The notes: generated from the sequence alone by a model not told the origin. Shown: positions 35,883-47,365, numbered from the stretch's first letter. The stretch: DNA of 64,000 nucleotides from Kondoa malvinella (GCA_039545315.1 BCIM01000002.1:957369-1021368); one strand, 5' to 3'. Made by a program: numbers and translations.

Positions 35883-37388
35883 ATGCCTCGTCATCCAGCA
35901 CTCAACGCTCTATTTCTTTTGGCTCTCTTCGGCCGTCACGCTCTAGGGCATGGATCTGTCGTCTGCACCGATTGGGATGGCAAGAACGACTGTGACAAGA
36001 AGACCGATTGGCCCTCGCACCCTGCTTACGGAAAGGAGGGTAAAGATATCAACTACAAGTGAGCTCTGTCCGAGCAGCTTTGATTTGCTTACTGACGTCT
36101 TCTTAGACCTCGCTTTGATGGCCCGATCTGTCAAGCTTACGACGATGTGCCAGAAGGCAATCAAAGATGGGCTACGCCTTCTTCCCCAGACCCTGCGACT
36201 GCCAAAGCAGGCGAAACCAAGACGCTGGTGTGGAGTAAGCTCCGAGTAGACTTGTTCTTGCTGCAGTGCTTACGCTACCTTTAGCTTGCAATGGTCACTG
36301 TCAATTCCACGACCCAAACAGTCGATCGACTACGCAAGCCTACTTGTGGCATAGCGCTGTAGACAGTCCCGGTAGCGAACTCTACACGACTACACCGCTA
36401 GGAGCCTTCAACGTCAATAATTGCTGGGAGAATACTGTCGTCACGGCCTGGGCTACCTCTCAAAAAGACGTCCTATGCAGCGGGTCTTTCGTGGTGCCAC
36501 CAAACTTGAAGAGTGGGCTTCACACATTGTTTGTCTTCTTTCTGTGCTTTGCGCTAGACACTCATATCGAATGATAACAGCGTGTGGGGATGGACGCTTC
36601 AAGATCCCTTCAGCGGTACGCTCTCTACAATAGCCCGTAGATCTATAGCTCACTGCTCCGTACCTGACAGACTTGTTGGACAGCTATGCGTACTCAACGT
36701 GCTTCCAGTACAAAGTATCCGGAACGGGCGATTACCCAACCGAGAAGAAGATTGTATCGGATAACTTTGTGGGCAACTTTACGAGCTTCCAGGATGCGCC
36801 CCAAGATCTGTTGGATGCTACTCCAAACCGTAAGCTTTGTCTTCCTCGGGTGAAGGCGAAATGAATCTATTGCTAGTGCTCGTCATGAATGAGAAGATGT
36901 ACGGCAACGTTCCTTGGGCTCCTTCCAGCAACAAGTCTGCCGAACCTCAGACCAAAGACCTGAAGTCGGCCTCGAAAATGATCGCAACGCCTTCTGTATC
37001 GAGCAAGACTCGATCAAACCAGAATGTCAGCACGACAGAACCGGTAGCCACGACCGACGCCGAGAAACCGCTAGCCACAACCTCTGTCCACAAGACCTCA
37101 TCCTCACAGCCATCAATTTCCACATTAAGCGAGATCCAAGAACTTGAAAAGGCTCCGCAATTGCAAGCTACATCCAAAGTTACTTCAAAAACAGCAGACA
37201 AGTCTCCGAAAGCTTCCACCTCCATTTCTTCCGTTGCTGCGACCAAATCTGCTTCTCCTTTGACAGTCACGTCCAAACACAAGGTTGGGAAATACACGAT
37301 CATCGACTCCCAAAGCTCTGCTGGACGATTGCGACCTCTTGCTTTCGCTCGACAATTGACGAGGGCTTTGGGCCAGCTGATCGCATAG
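35883..37388 (+). CDS. Secreted protein with LPMO-like (histidine-brace) features
   Basis: Starts with a signal peptide (MPRHPALNALFLLALFGRHALG) followed directly by His (HGSVVCTDWDG). An N-terminal His after cleavage is the hallmark of copper-dependent lytic polysaccharide monooxygenases. The mature domain has paired cysteines, a second His candidate (CNGHCQFHDP), YLWHSAV, LCSGSFVVPPNLKSGLHTFV, WGWTLQDPF, then DSYAYSTCFQYKV with a Tyr in the usual axial position. The order 'second His - C.G.F.vP..l.sG.hT.vW.W - Y..C' resembles AA11-type chitin LPMOs and their relatives. Six exons; introns are GTGAGC...CTTAG, GTAAGC...TTTAG, GTTTGT...AACAG, GTACGC...GACAG and GTAAGC...GCTAG. A Ser/Thr/Lys-rich tail of about 165 residues follows; no GPI signal is seen. 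It could also be a non-catalytic copper-binding relative. Confidence 0.6.
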
Positions 37389-38133
37389 GTGTCAAGGTCG
37401 CTTGTCAGTCCGTTCATCTGTACAGCGAGATGACGTCTCATTGAGTATCCAGCTACACAATCTGGGGTTTGCGGGTTTGATGTGTGCCGGTCTGGGATTC
37501 AAAGTGAAGTGGCATTGGTCAGGCAGTAGTTTGCATTGCAGGTTTCGTGATTTGGTGTTCAGAAGACCCGATGTCTGCTGGTCACCTTGATCAGGACGAC
37601 CGAGGCGTACACAGAGCTCACAAACGTCCTGCTTCTATGCCTGTCAGTGTATACTGGCTCCTCCTGTATGCCTCAAGTATAGCATTTTCGCTTCATTGGA
37701 TTCTGAAAGTCGCAGAATTTTGGCATTTTAATCACTAGCCTCATCCGGAGTCCTATTTCCCTGCAGTCTCTATGAATGCTTATCTCGATGAGAAGGCTCT
37801 ATCTAGCGATTGAAGGAGGACAACGCTTAAATCAATACAAATTCAAATGCATCAAGCTATCTCGAAGCAGAACAGCGGCTCTGGCCTTCCATGTGCACGG
37901 TCCAGCTACAAGATCTAGCGCTGCTGTAACAGCGTGGATAGCGAAATGAAGGTCGCTGGCGTTCTTCTGAACAGAAGGCCTCTTCTAGCTGTCGAGTCTA
38001 CCCAGCCTGAGTATAGCCTCATCCTCTCTAGTCTACGAATTGCCCTCTTCTTCCTGCCCATCACTTTTTCTCTGAACTATCCTAGCGCTGCTCTTTCTTC
38101 CTGAAGCTTATCACCTTTCTCTTAGCCATCTCC
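37389..38133. other. Intergenic region
   Basis: About 745 bases with no supported gene. The last 130 bases are CT-rich and form the leader of the gene at 38134. A few ORFs of about 60 codons are chance. Confidence 0.6.
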
Positions 38134-39207
38134 ATGCCTTATCATTCCTATCCTGATCAACCATTCGCGTCCCATCCAACCCGTACGACTATGCCAACTG
38201 GGGCCTTTGCAGCAAATCCTGCCTCTCCTCGTTATGCACCTCCTTCTGGAGCTGTTCCAATTACAAGCGACTCTTCTGGCCGATATCACACTCGACCGAA
38301 GCCACTCAACACCGCCTCGAGCAACAACGCTCGGGGACCTGCGTATCCAGCCAAAGTGCCCAGCGGAACACGATTCATGCCGACAGGCAATCCCTATCCT
38401 GAGTACCAGCAGCCCGGGACACCGCAGGATCCAAGCAACTGGGTCATCAATCAGAATCTAGTGTGGCACACAATGAACGAGCTCCATCTGATCGAGGGTG
38501 CTAAAGCCTCCAACATCCATTTCCATCTCTTGGGCTACAAAGATATGGTTGAGTGTAAGAAAGCTCTGCGCCCTGTTGACTCGCTGCCTGTGCAAATCCG
38601 GCTCGGACGGCAAATCAAGACCGCGGAAGTCAACACGACGACAGATCTTAAGCTGAATTACGTTTTCGTCGCTTTAGCTGTCGTGAGAACAAGTATCTAC
38701 GACAGTGAACAACCGGTTCAGCTTGTTGGCTCGGCCGTCGCCAAAGTAACTAGTTCGACGGATTCCATTGATTCTAGCCAGCACAATTGGTTGGCTGAGG
38801 TCGAAAGCTGTCATGTTGCCGAGCCCAATGGCAAGACAAAGAACCTCGGCAATCACGCCGATGAAGAGAGGAAGATGTGGACGCTAGAACATGCTCTCCG
38901 CGGCATACTTGGCCGTGTCGCTCAATATCAGTGGTTCTGTTACGTGTATGCAGCTGGCGTATCTCGCGAGACCAAGGAGCATATGATGTTACACGGCCTT
39001 GAATGTGAGTGAACGACTCTTGTCGCAAAGCAAGTACCGAGCTTTGGAACAGATCGGGGGCTTCGTCCTGATGCTGAGCAAAAGGTGCTCACTCTGACCA
39101 CCGACTACAAAATGCCTGAAGTTGGCCGCAGCTTCGCTCTCACTTGGTGGTGGGCTGATCTCCGCAATCGCCGTGTGGACATAGATAGGTCATCAAGGGG
39201 CCAGTAG
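38134..39207 (+). CDS. Conserved-looking protein of unknown function
   Basis: Two exons: 38134-39004 and 39053-39207, joined by a 48-nt GTGAGT...AACAG intron that continues the frame as YRGLRPDAEQKVLTLTT. About 341 residues. The first 110 are Pro/Ser/Thr-rich and disordered. From about residue 110 (NWVINQNLVWHTMNELHLIE) the sequence looks folded, with alternating strands (LPVQIRLGRQIKTAEVNT, LNYVFVALAVVRTSIYD, AEVESCHVAEPNGK), and ends TWWWADLRNRRVDIDRSSRGQ. No signal peptide or membrane segment. I do not recognise the family. The disordered N-terminus with a beta-rich core would suit a regulator or scaffold, but that is only a guess. Confidence 0.6.
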
Positions 39208-39278
39208 ACCTCTACCGGCTTTTGCCTAGCTTTTTGTACATGTCATTGATCCGCTACATACATTTCAATCGAATCGCC

Positions 39279-41219
39279 TCAACCCGAGGGAGCAGCCATC
39301 CTTCTCCTGATATAGTCCCTAATAGGCGGATGACCCTCTTCCGTAACAAACAATCGCCAGCAAGCGGGAGCAGGTAAGTCGGGCGAAGCTTCCCAAAGCA
39401 CGACATCAAGTTGGCGAGCGTAATCGCGCACGAGCTTGAAGTCGCCTTCAGCTCGAAAGTCATCGTAGAGCAAGCCGTTGCTCGACTGTACTCTGTTCTT
39501 TTCCAGCTCCCATAGACGGATTTGATCGGTGACCGTAGGAGGCAGAAGCGGGTCCTACAATCGGTGTAAGTATGCGGGAGTCTGATGACAGAAGATCGTA
39601 CCTGCTTTCGCATCTGAGGATGTGCATGAGCGTGTAGATATGCGACGATCTGCTCGAGGCATCAGCCAGGAACAACAAGATTTTATTCAGCTTACCTGTT
39701 CTGCAGTGATACCGTTTTTGAGCGCAGACTTGACACTCTCTCGAGTTATGGAGCCAATAACGAGGTTCGGGAAACGAGCTTTTAGGGTGATGAAAAGGTT
39801 GAGGACGGCGATTTGCAGAGGATTGCCTTCACCACAGTCAGCCCCTCCACGTATGCATACTAAGCAACTCACTGGTATATGCATATACGCGGTAGTTGGT
39901 CTCGAGAATCAAGAAACCCTTTTCCTCGTCGGCATGCGAGGCTGAGATGAGAGGAGGAGCGGAAGAAGTCAAAGTCGTAGCAAGCCGTGTTGGGTAGAAT
40001 CGACTGGAGGTAGGCTGTCAAGAGAGTGAGCGAGAATCAAGCTTATTAGTGTGACAGCATACTCTTCGTTGATAGATGAGGCCGTATGCGCTCAAGTCTT
40101 GGAGCATTTGGGCTTGAGTGCGAGACAGTGTTTGCGTAGAATAGTCCTATAGAAGCCTTCATGATTGATGATCGCTTCGTCATAGTATCCCTTACCCGAC
40201 CAAGCTCTAGACTTCCCAGCATGAATAAGAAGCCAAGCACTTCAACCAGATCCATCTCTCGAGCCTGCGCAACCTTGATGAGCTGATAGACGGAAGGAAC
40301 AATTTCACTTACCTCTGCAAGCTCCAAGTACTTGAGCAATAACCCCCAAAGCTGAGTGTTGACCTCTTCAAGAAGGAATTGAAAGCCTCGCGAAGTGATG
40401 GTCATTCTGCCTCGACCGCTGAAATGGATTTGATTAGGCTTTGATTAGGCTTTGCCTAGGTAGACTAGAAAAGCCTACGATTGTACCATAAGGTTACCTT
40501 GCTCCAGTAAGGTGAGAACTGTTTGACTGGGTTGTACCGATCTTCCTGACCCAACCATGAAATGTAGGATTGTCTACAACCAGCTTGAACTATAGCTCCA
40601 GCACGACAAAGAAGAAATCGCGTACTTCCCACTGATCGGTCGCATACGTATCGAGAAAGTCGATGGTGACCGCGTTAGGATCAGCTTCGACAGAAGGGAC
40701 ACCGAAGGATTGGTGCTGCCCGCTGTAATCGAGTTAGCTGCGCTCTCACGAAGGTGCAAGTCTGCCCACCCGCCAGTCAGAGCTTGTCGGAAATGAGTGC
40801 GAAAAGAATCGTCAAAGGAAAGATCATCTTCCACGATAGACAAGATATGCAGTCGAGTCAAAGCTGCAAGAGCGATTTCGAGTTGCCTAGTACATGTGAT
40901 GAGGGTTATTGGATTGCAAAAAGTACCAAACAAGGCGGACCTCTTGCCCTCTGCTTTCCGAAACAAAACTTCTACTTGACTAATGCTCGTAGGCGAGTCA
41001 TGCCAAAGCAGAGCCATGACGACATGACGAGCAAAGACAGGTAAAAGGCTACCAAAACACTTCTAAGCTTGCAAGCATGAAGTTGCGCTGAAGGACGCAC
41101 CGAAAGATGGTCAAGCAACTGCTTGGTTTCGCATACAGACGAGCCAAAGTTCGTTCAGGCAATTGATCTAAGAATGTATAGACTCCAGATATGTCTGCCT
41201 GCGCTTCAACTGAAGCCAT
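39279..41219 (-). CDS. TFB2: TFIIH core subunit Tfb2/p52
   Basis: Tfb2 anchors and stimulates the XPB/Ssl2 helicase in TFIIH, for transcription initiation and nucleotide-excision repair. The start [20 protein letters not shown], followed by [20 protein letters not shown], matches the Tfb2 N-terminus. Next come the winged-helix region ([20 protein letters not shown]) and [20 protein letters not shown]. The C-terminal Tfb5-binding domain is clear: [59 protein letters not shown]. Stop at 39279-39281. About eight short introns; product roughly 470-500 residues, normal for the family. Essential single-copy gene, so this should be a reliable marker for placing the species. Confidence 0.9.
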
Positions 41220-42106
41220 CTGCGCGAACAACTGGTATCAGTCTGAGCTCTTAACAACTTTTCACTTCATTAGATGGAGGAATTGGAGAAGGGGCCTCAG
41301 TCTGACGTGCAAACAAAAGTGGTTCATCAAAGGGGAGAACCTCAGCAGTCTAACATGCTATAAAATACGGTAATGTGTTTTCATCGTAGGCGAGAGAGAG
41401 AAAAGTGGGCAGAGTTGTGATAACAGGAAAGCGAGAAGCTTACATTACATGGACTGGGCGGTCTGAGCAGCTGGCGGTCTGACCAGCTTTGAGGAGAGCT
41501 GCACGACCAAGTCAAGGGAGCATGACTTTTGACGGTTCGAGACAAGAGGTGCAGCGAGAAAATTCGAACAACCCTTGCCTCTTCGCATTCACTATTCTTT
41601 GTTGTTGTCATGCGCTCTCTGTGCATTTGTACAGACTCTATACCACAATAGTATGCAGCTCAAACAAAGGAACTCCCGTCGCTTCGATGTTGAGGCATGT
41701 TCGAACCGTATTTGCCATGCCTGTCTCTCGGATGTCCTGCTTTGGCGTGAATGTTGCGTTGGTTTACTACTACTCTCAATACCCTGATTACTGTACAGTT
41801 TCGCTTTTTTTTTCTTCAATTTGCTTCGCGTCGGCCTTCTTCCAACGGATTCTCTTTAGAACTTTCCGTTCACAGCTCAGACCTGCTAATGTATTGGTCA
41901 TGAGATTGTGACTGCATCCTGCCCGAACCTCAATAAAGGATTGCCGTTGCGGATCAAATGATCAGCTGATAATTTCGCTTTGACGCATTATTGGGTCCAT
42001 GCCACAAAACCTTCATTCGCCTGCTTGGTCTCTGGTATATTAAATTACAGGCCTTTTGTCCTTTTCATCTTTACAACTAGGTGGGGGTTGTTTATGGTTA
42101 GGCTCT
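41220..42106. other. Intergenic region upstream of TFB2
   Basis: About 890 bases. It contains a plus-strand ORF of 140 codons (41489-41911) that I do not believe (no domain, no good splice or start context), and ends at the boundary of the LINE-type element at 42107. Otherwise TFB2 promoter sequence. Confidence 0.5.
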
Positions 42107-42146
42107 GGGGCCTAATTGTTTCTTGCAAGACGTGTATGCGGACTAA
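42107..42146 (-). repeat. 3' terminal repeat of the LINE-type element
   Basis: Forty bases, 35 of which match 8236-8276, starting at the identical GGGGCC boundary with unrelated flanks to the left. On the element's strand the end reads ...AATTAGGCCCC, with no poly(A) tail visible. Confidence 0.6.
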
Positions 42147-42211
42147 ATGACAACGAACCCCTGTACCCATCCTACTCAATCCACCTTACTGTTCTGCTGC
42201 TTTCACTTCAG

Positions 42212-42346
42212 NNNNNNNNNNNNNNNNNNNNNNNNNNNNNNNNNNNNNNNNNNNNNNNNNNNNNNNNNNNNNNNNNNNNNNNNNNNNNNNNNNNNNNNNN
42301 NNNNNNNNNNNNNNNNNNNNNNNNNNNNNNNNNNNNNNNNNNNNNN
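42212..42346. other. Assembly gap (135 N)
   Basis: Undetermined bases inside the retrotransposon. Gaps at repeats are usual where short reads could not be placed; the stated length may be arbitrary. Confidence 0.99.
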
Positions 42347-44023
42347 TTCAAGGCCCTCAACCTCGCCTCTCGATTTTCCTCAAATAACACTCGGTCTGCA
42401 ATTGCGCTGGACTTCAGCCTTTGACGTAGCCCAATGACCGCTCCAAGCACTCCTGTGTAGCGGAATATCCAATCCCGCTTCTGTTCTGCTACGTATTCGC
42501 TGCGAGACAAGGTAGGCTCTTGATTCGATTCTAGTTTCGCGTTCGACGATTTGAAATGCTTGAAGATGGCACAACGCAAGATGCCTTGAAGGAGATATTC
42601 TCCAGGCGGCGTTCTCTTCTGATATTTCTGCACGAGATGCCAGTACGGGTTCTGGCAATCTGATGCGGCGAGTTGAATGCTAAGGCTCAGGGCTAGATGC
42701 CTGCACCGCTCTTCAAAGCAGACTAAAGCTGTCATAGACTGTGCTACCTGATATCGATCTTTGGCTCCGACGATCCAACAAACTGCTTCTCGTTGGTGTT
42801 TGATCGCTTCCTGAACCGATGCGAGCTGAAGACGAGAGGGATCTTTCTGCAGCCAATGATGAATTAGACCGCCAAGATATTCACCCATCGGGCGACAAAA
42901 CGTCCGATAAAGAAGCAGACGATTTCCGTGATGCCAAGAGCCGCCCTTGCCCTGCATAGACGATAGAAGACGATTCATCCCACCATTGACCCGACTTAAA
43001 TAGGCGTCAAGGTCAATGCCAGCTTCGGTACGAGGAACACCAAGGTACTTGTAAGCTTCAACTTGAGGAATAGCCTTGCTGTACAATGTCAAATGCACCC
43101 GGAATGGGCATACCACTCCACACTTCTTGACGTTGAACAAAAGACCATGCGCAGTCGCCCAAGCTTCGGCAATGTCGAGCAAATGCTGCGCTTCCTCTGG
43201 CAGCTCGACAGTCAATGTACCGTCGTCCGCGAAGAAGATTGATTTCAGCTGGTCTGCTGGGCAGTCTTGGTTGAGCAATTCGATCAGAGGATCGATAACG
43301 ATGTTGAAAAGCGTGGGACTGAGGACAGCGCCTTGAGGTAAGCCATTGACGACAATAGGATCTGTCAGGGCGCCATTCACGAGGACTGCCGCAGATGCAT
43401 TGGTGGTCAAAAGAGACCAAGTCATCTGCACGATGTGGTCGGGTGCATCACGGTCTCGAAGGGCTTGGATAACCACTTCCGGTCTAATAGACGGAAAGGC
43501 ATTCTTGAGATCAAGGTAAATAGCAATCTTCCTGTCTGATCTTGCGGCTGCGTCGTTGTAGAGAATTGCAGATGCAGTCGAGTAGCCATGCTGAAAACCG
43601 GCCTGTCCTTCATGCAATTTCGACCAGCCTTCTTTTGGATTAAAGCACGGCGCGAGAAGAGATTCAAATATTCGGCGGAACATAGGCAGCAGCGCAATGG
43701 GCCGACTAGTGATCGGGGTCTGCTCTCCTTCTTCACCTTTCGGAATCAAGTGGACCAAAGCTCGTGCCCATCTAGCCGGTTGTAAGCGACAGCTTGCCGC
43801 AAGCCTGAATAGACGGCCCAGATGCTTGATAAACGGATAGATCGGAAGATCATCGTTCGTATCTCTGAACGCTTATATAAGCTAGAATTCCGTTCCCGTG
43901 GATGGACACTGATGTAATCAAGCTGCAATTCCATATCCGCCCTTGCCCTGAATGAATCAACTTCGACATTTCCATACCTAATATCTCAATGTCAATGAAG
44001 AGTTCCCTGGCTTGAATGGTTGA
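42347..44023 (-). pseudogene. Reverse transcriptase fragment of a LINE-type element
   Basis: One frame is open for about 558 codons from 44023 down to the gap. Non-LTR RT motifs: LVHLIPKGEEG and SRPIALLPMFRRIFESLLA; GFQHGYSTA; AIYLDLKNAFPSI (first catalytic Asp region); GLPQGAVLSPTLFNIVIDPL; the active site FFADDGT; and LFNVKKCGVV. A long connection domain follows. The protein would be cut at both ends: there is no convincing endonuclease domain upstream and the end is lost in the gap. It is therefore a fragment, though the RT frame itself has no stop, suggesting a fairly recent insertion or continuing constraint. The ATG at 43969 is in frame but has no special support as a start. Confidence 0.82.
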
Positions 44024-44257
44024 TCAACACCTGCAGACGATCTCGATATGCAAATTACACAGATGCAATTTCGGCAACTTCGTTCAGATAGGCGCTCCGC
44101 CGATCAAGGTACCGGATAATCCAAAGCATCCGCCCATCCCTTTTGTTCATTCTTTCGAACTTTTCCTTGGACAATGGACAGGTGGGGCAGTAGTCAAACC
44201 TGAAAGGTTCTTGCTTCCACATCTTGATCTGCAGCCAACATACTGGCTTCATTCAAC

Positions 44258-45262
44258 ATGGACCAACGTCGAGAGGCAAGTTGATTTGCTAAGCACTGTT
44301 ATCTTGCTGACGTGCTGACGTGACCTGATATACGCAGTCGGACGGTTCAGACTATTCAAGCATTGCATCTGCGTCTACTCTTGCGTCTACTGTTCCGCCC
44401 TCACCAGTCACCTTATGCCATAACACTGATCCTCTACCGACCCTGCCTCTTCATCTCAGAAAACCCGCATATCTGCAAGATGTCGACGCGTCAACCATCT
44501 TTTCACAAGATCCTACACTCGCTGACGTCCCAGAAGAATTCGTCCGAGATCAGTTGTTATCATTAGCGCCTTCCCTGTTGTACGAACCCGGTCGCCTCGA
44601 CCTTCCCGAAGCGGAATCCATCTTACCAGCGGTCGTCTTTCATCCAGCACCAGGCAGTCAAGTGCTTCCTACGCAAGCTCTAGCATTCGTCAGACCGGGA
44701 ACGACCAATGTACGATATTGTCCATCATGGGCGACCCTATTCGCCTTGCTTTCGCCTCAACTCCAGTATCTGGTGAAAGCCCCACGCGGTATCTCGAGAC
44801 CAGACGGTACCCTACTCCTTCCCGTCATTCAAATACCAGTCATCGACGTGCACGACACGATTCTGGATTTCTTGCATCACTATGCGCATACTTTTGACCC
44901 TTTGGATCTACTCAAGAGGCTCTTACCGCTCACGGAAGCTGTCTCGCTGACGATAGACGAGTATGAGGATGAAGTGGAAGATGCAGCGGATCAGGATGTG
45001 CTATGGGCAGACTTTGAGGAGGATTTGGTCGATGAAGTCAGTGTCTGGGACAAGCCGACCCTGGTGAGCAGCACATGTACCAATTGCACAACCTCAACTA
45101 ATGCCTTTCTAGATCCACCATATCGAACAAGTCTTTGAACTCAGGCGGCTGGTCGTAGCAATGCAAATTGGCGAAAGCGATCTCTGGTGGTGTCTGGAAG
45201 CAGCCTGGCGGATCAATGTGGCCGCTCTCTACAACAAGCGAGAGGAAACGGGATTGGCGTAG
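44258..45262 (+). CDS. Unrecognised basidiomycete protein (possibly Clp1-like)
   Basis: Three exons: a 6-codon first exon (MDQRRE, 44258-44275), a 62-nt GC-AG intron (44276-44337), the main exon, and a GTGAGC...TCTAG intron before IHHIEQVFELRRLVVAMQ. About 295 residues. After a Ser-rich start (SDGSDYSSIASASTLASTVP) comes a folded region with LPEAESILPAVVFHPAPGS, TLLLPVIQIPVIDVHDTILD and FLHHYAHTFDPLDLLKRLLP. An acidic segment (DEYEDEVEDAADQDVLWADF) follows. The LPV..LP...F..LHHY pattern reminds me of clampless (Clp1)-like proteins of fungi, but I hold this only weakly. No membrane or secretion signal. Stop at 45260-45262. Confidence 0.62.
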
Positions 45263-45463
45263 TACAGGCAAGAGATCTGGTCAAGTGAAGTTGGGCCTGT
45301 AAAGAGTGTCTGGTATTTTGTGTTCTCTCCTGGGCGGTGCCAATTGTATAAAGTCTTGGGGCATTTTGACGTAGCTTCTCTGAACACCGCTTTGCAAGGT
45401 CATCTTCCGCTAGTTTCACCGCTTTGATGTTTTGATTGCCATCAACGATATCCCGCTGACAAG

Positions 45464-46770
45464 ATGTCCATGAAGAAGAAGGTAGCTCTTTGCAATCAGA
45501 CAGCTCGACCGAGCGCTGACTGTAGCCTCGCAGGTCTTGCTGATGGGCAGATCTGGTTCTGGCAAGACTTCAATGAGAAGCATCATGCAAGCTACGAGTC
45601 CATGAAATTGAAGGGCCGCAGTGCTGAACAGTCTGGTGTTACAGCTTCTCCAATCAAGTCGCCAGCGATACACGGCGGTTTGGAGCGACTATCGACATTG
45701 AGATGAGCAACATCAAGTTCTTGGGCGAGCTGCGGCTGGACTTATGGGATTGCGGAGGACAAGAGAGTACGCTGTATACCCAGCCTATACAGTGTATCTG
45801 GCCTAAGACATATAACAGGCTTCATGGACGACTTCTTAAACAATCGGCAGGACAGCATCTTTCGTCAAGTTCATTCGCTCATCTACATCTTTGACGTCGA
45901 ATCACCAGCGTTCAGTACTTCGGACCTAGACTACTTTGTCGAATGCCTGTCTGCTTTGCGCGCTTTCTCAGGCAGCGCGGGCGGGTCAAGTAACGGCACC
46001 AATGGAGAAGCAGTGCAGACTTCTGGACCTTTCGTGCATGTTCTTATACACAAGATGGATCTGGTACAACAGAATATGAAGGAGCAGATCTTTGCAAAGA
46101 AGAGCGAAGAGATTCGAGCGAGGTGCAAAGCTGTTGGATTTGCTGGTGTACGGATATTTGGTACGAGTATATGGAACGAGACCCTATATAAGGTAGATCT
46201 TCTTCCCTCTCTTTCGTTCTAAAGCTGATAGAGACATGCAGGCCTGGTCGCAAATAGTCTCGACGCTCATACCGAATGTGTCTACATTACGGACACATCT
46301 GGACGCCTTTGCCGGTATCTGCAACGCGTCCGAAGTGGTACTGTTCGAAAGAACAACCTTCCTGGTCATCAGTAGGAGTACAGACGAGCAGATAGAAAAG
46401 GACCTTGCCTGGGAAGCAGAGCGGTTCGAAAAGATCTCGCAATGCATCAAGATGTTTCGTCTGAGCTGCCAGTAAGGTTGTCTCTGTCTTATCATGCGCT
46501 AGCTGATTGCCACTAGGCGAATGCTGCGAATACAATTCCAGTCTATGGAAATCAAACATCGATCATATACCGCCGTCTTGGCTGTCTTGACGCCAAACAC
46601 ATACATAATGGTCGTCAGCGTAGACAGTGGTGTCCGTGAGTCGTTCGTCTTTGTCCCTTGCAAGCTCGGCTGATGTAAAAGCAGAACCATCTGGTATACT
46701 GCTCAACATTCGCTTGCACCAAAGTCAATTCGCGCAGCTGCAAGCGAAGACTTGGGGACAGGGATTCTAG
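45464..46770 (+). CDS. GTR1: Rag GTPase Gtr1 (RagA/B family)
   Basis: Gtr1 pairs with Gtr2 on the vacuole (EGO complex) and signals amino-acid supply to TORC1. The spliced N-terminus reads MSMKKKVLLMGRSGSGKTS, with the P-loop, then MRSIIFSNQVASDTRRFGAT, the Rag switch I. IDIEMSNIKFLGELRLDLWD and CGGQE form the G3 motif with the Rag-typical CGGQ, then FMDDFLNNRQDSIFRQVHSL. HKMDL (G4) follows, then the C-terminal roadblock part (SEVVLFERTTFLVISRS, MFRLSC). Stop at 46768-46770 after KTWGQGF. At least seven introns; the second (45587-45644) is GC-AG and is needed to give IIFSNQ. Length about 340 residues, normal for RagA. Together with RIM15 in this window it represents TORC1 signalling. Confidence 0.92.
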
Positions 46771-47365
46771 AGGGCTTTGTAACATTAACACTTGTATCAA
46801 TAGGAGCACTTTCAGTTCGCTCTTGCCCTTTGCCTATCTCGACCACTCGGCCTCCGGAATATCGCAAGCAGCAGCTCTCCGATTGCTCGTGTGTCATCTC
46901 CCCTGCGCAAGGCCCATGCCAATTCGCATCCCTCGCTGCGCGTTCTTGCCCTCATGCAATTTGGGCGTCCTATCGTCCCCGGAGAATTTAATCGCTCAGT
47001 CTGGCTCGAGTCTAGACCTGCATGATCCGAGCCGTTCGTTGCTGTAACAGACCCAGAGCATGCGCCTGGACGATGCAAGGCGTCGAATCGGGCGAGCGGA
47101 AGCCTCGACTTTCCCCTCAAAATCCTATGTAACGGCAAGTCTGGACTTGTCGATCCCTTAAATGCATGACAGTCTCCTTTCACTCCTTCTTATACATAAG
47201 AGCTGCTCTGCTTCCCTCACGAGAACGAATGTCACATCTCTTCAACTGCTTCACAGCTGGACTAATCGGTTCAATTGACAACGAGTTTGTTATCGTCATT
47301 ACTTCAATGTCGGTTCGCTGACTGACGCTAGTTTGCCCTCTAGCATCTTTTCTTCTACGTTAACG
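46771..47365. other. Intergenic region
   Basis: About 595 bases, GTR1 3' flank and promoter of the small gene at 47366. Overlapping ORFs on both strands (up to 123 codons) look like shadows. Nothing else seen. Confidence 0.5.

Larger units (their letters stand above)
42107..44023 (-). mobile_element. 5'-truncated LINE-type (non-LTR) retrotransposon, with assembly gap
   Basis: The interval runs from the shared end sequence GGGGCCTAATTG (also at 8236) through the gap at 42212-42346 to the end of the reverse-transcriptase reading frame. The orientation is reverse strand, with the element's 3' end at 42107. No LTRs or ORF1-like gene are seen, and the frame is closed by a stop at 44024-44026, so the 5' part is missing or decayed. 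Confidence 0.65.

Noticed and set aside
40428..40455. Short direct repeat TGATTAGGCTT in the TFB2 gene
   Set aside because: Two imperfect 11-bp units in an intron; likely slippage with no function suggested.
41489..41911. Plus-strand ORF of 140 codons upstream of TFB2, with a hydrophobic stretch
   Set aside because: No domain, no supporting splice or leader context, and overlapping ORFs in other frames; hydrophobicity comes from T-rich DNA.
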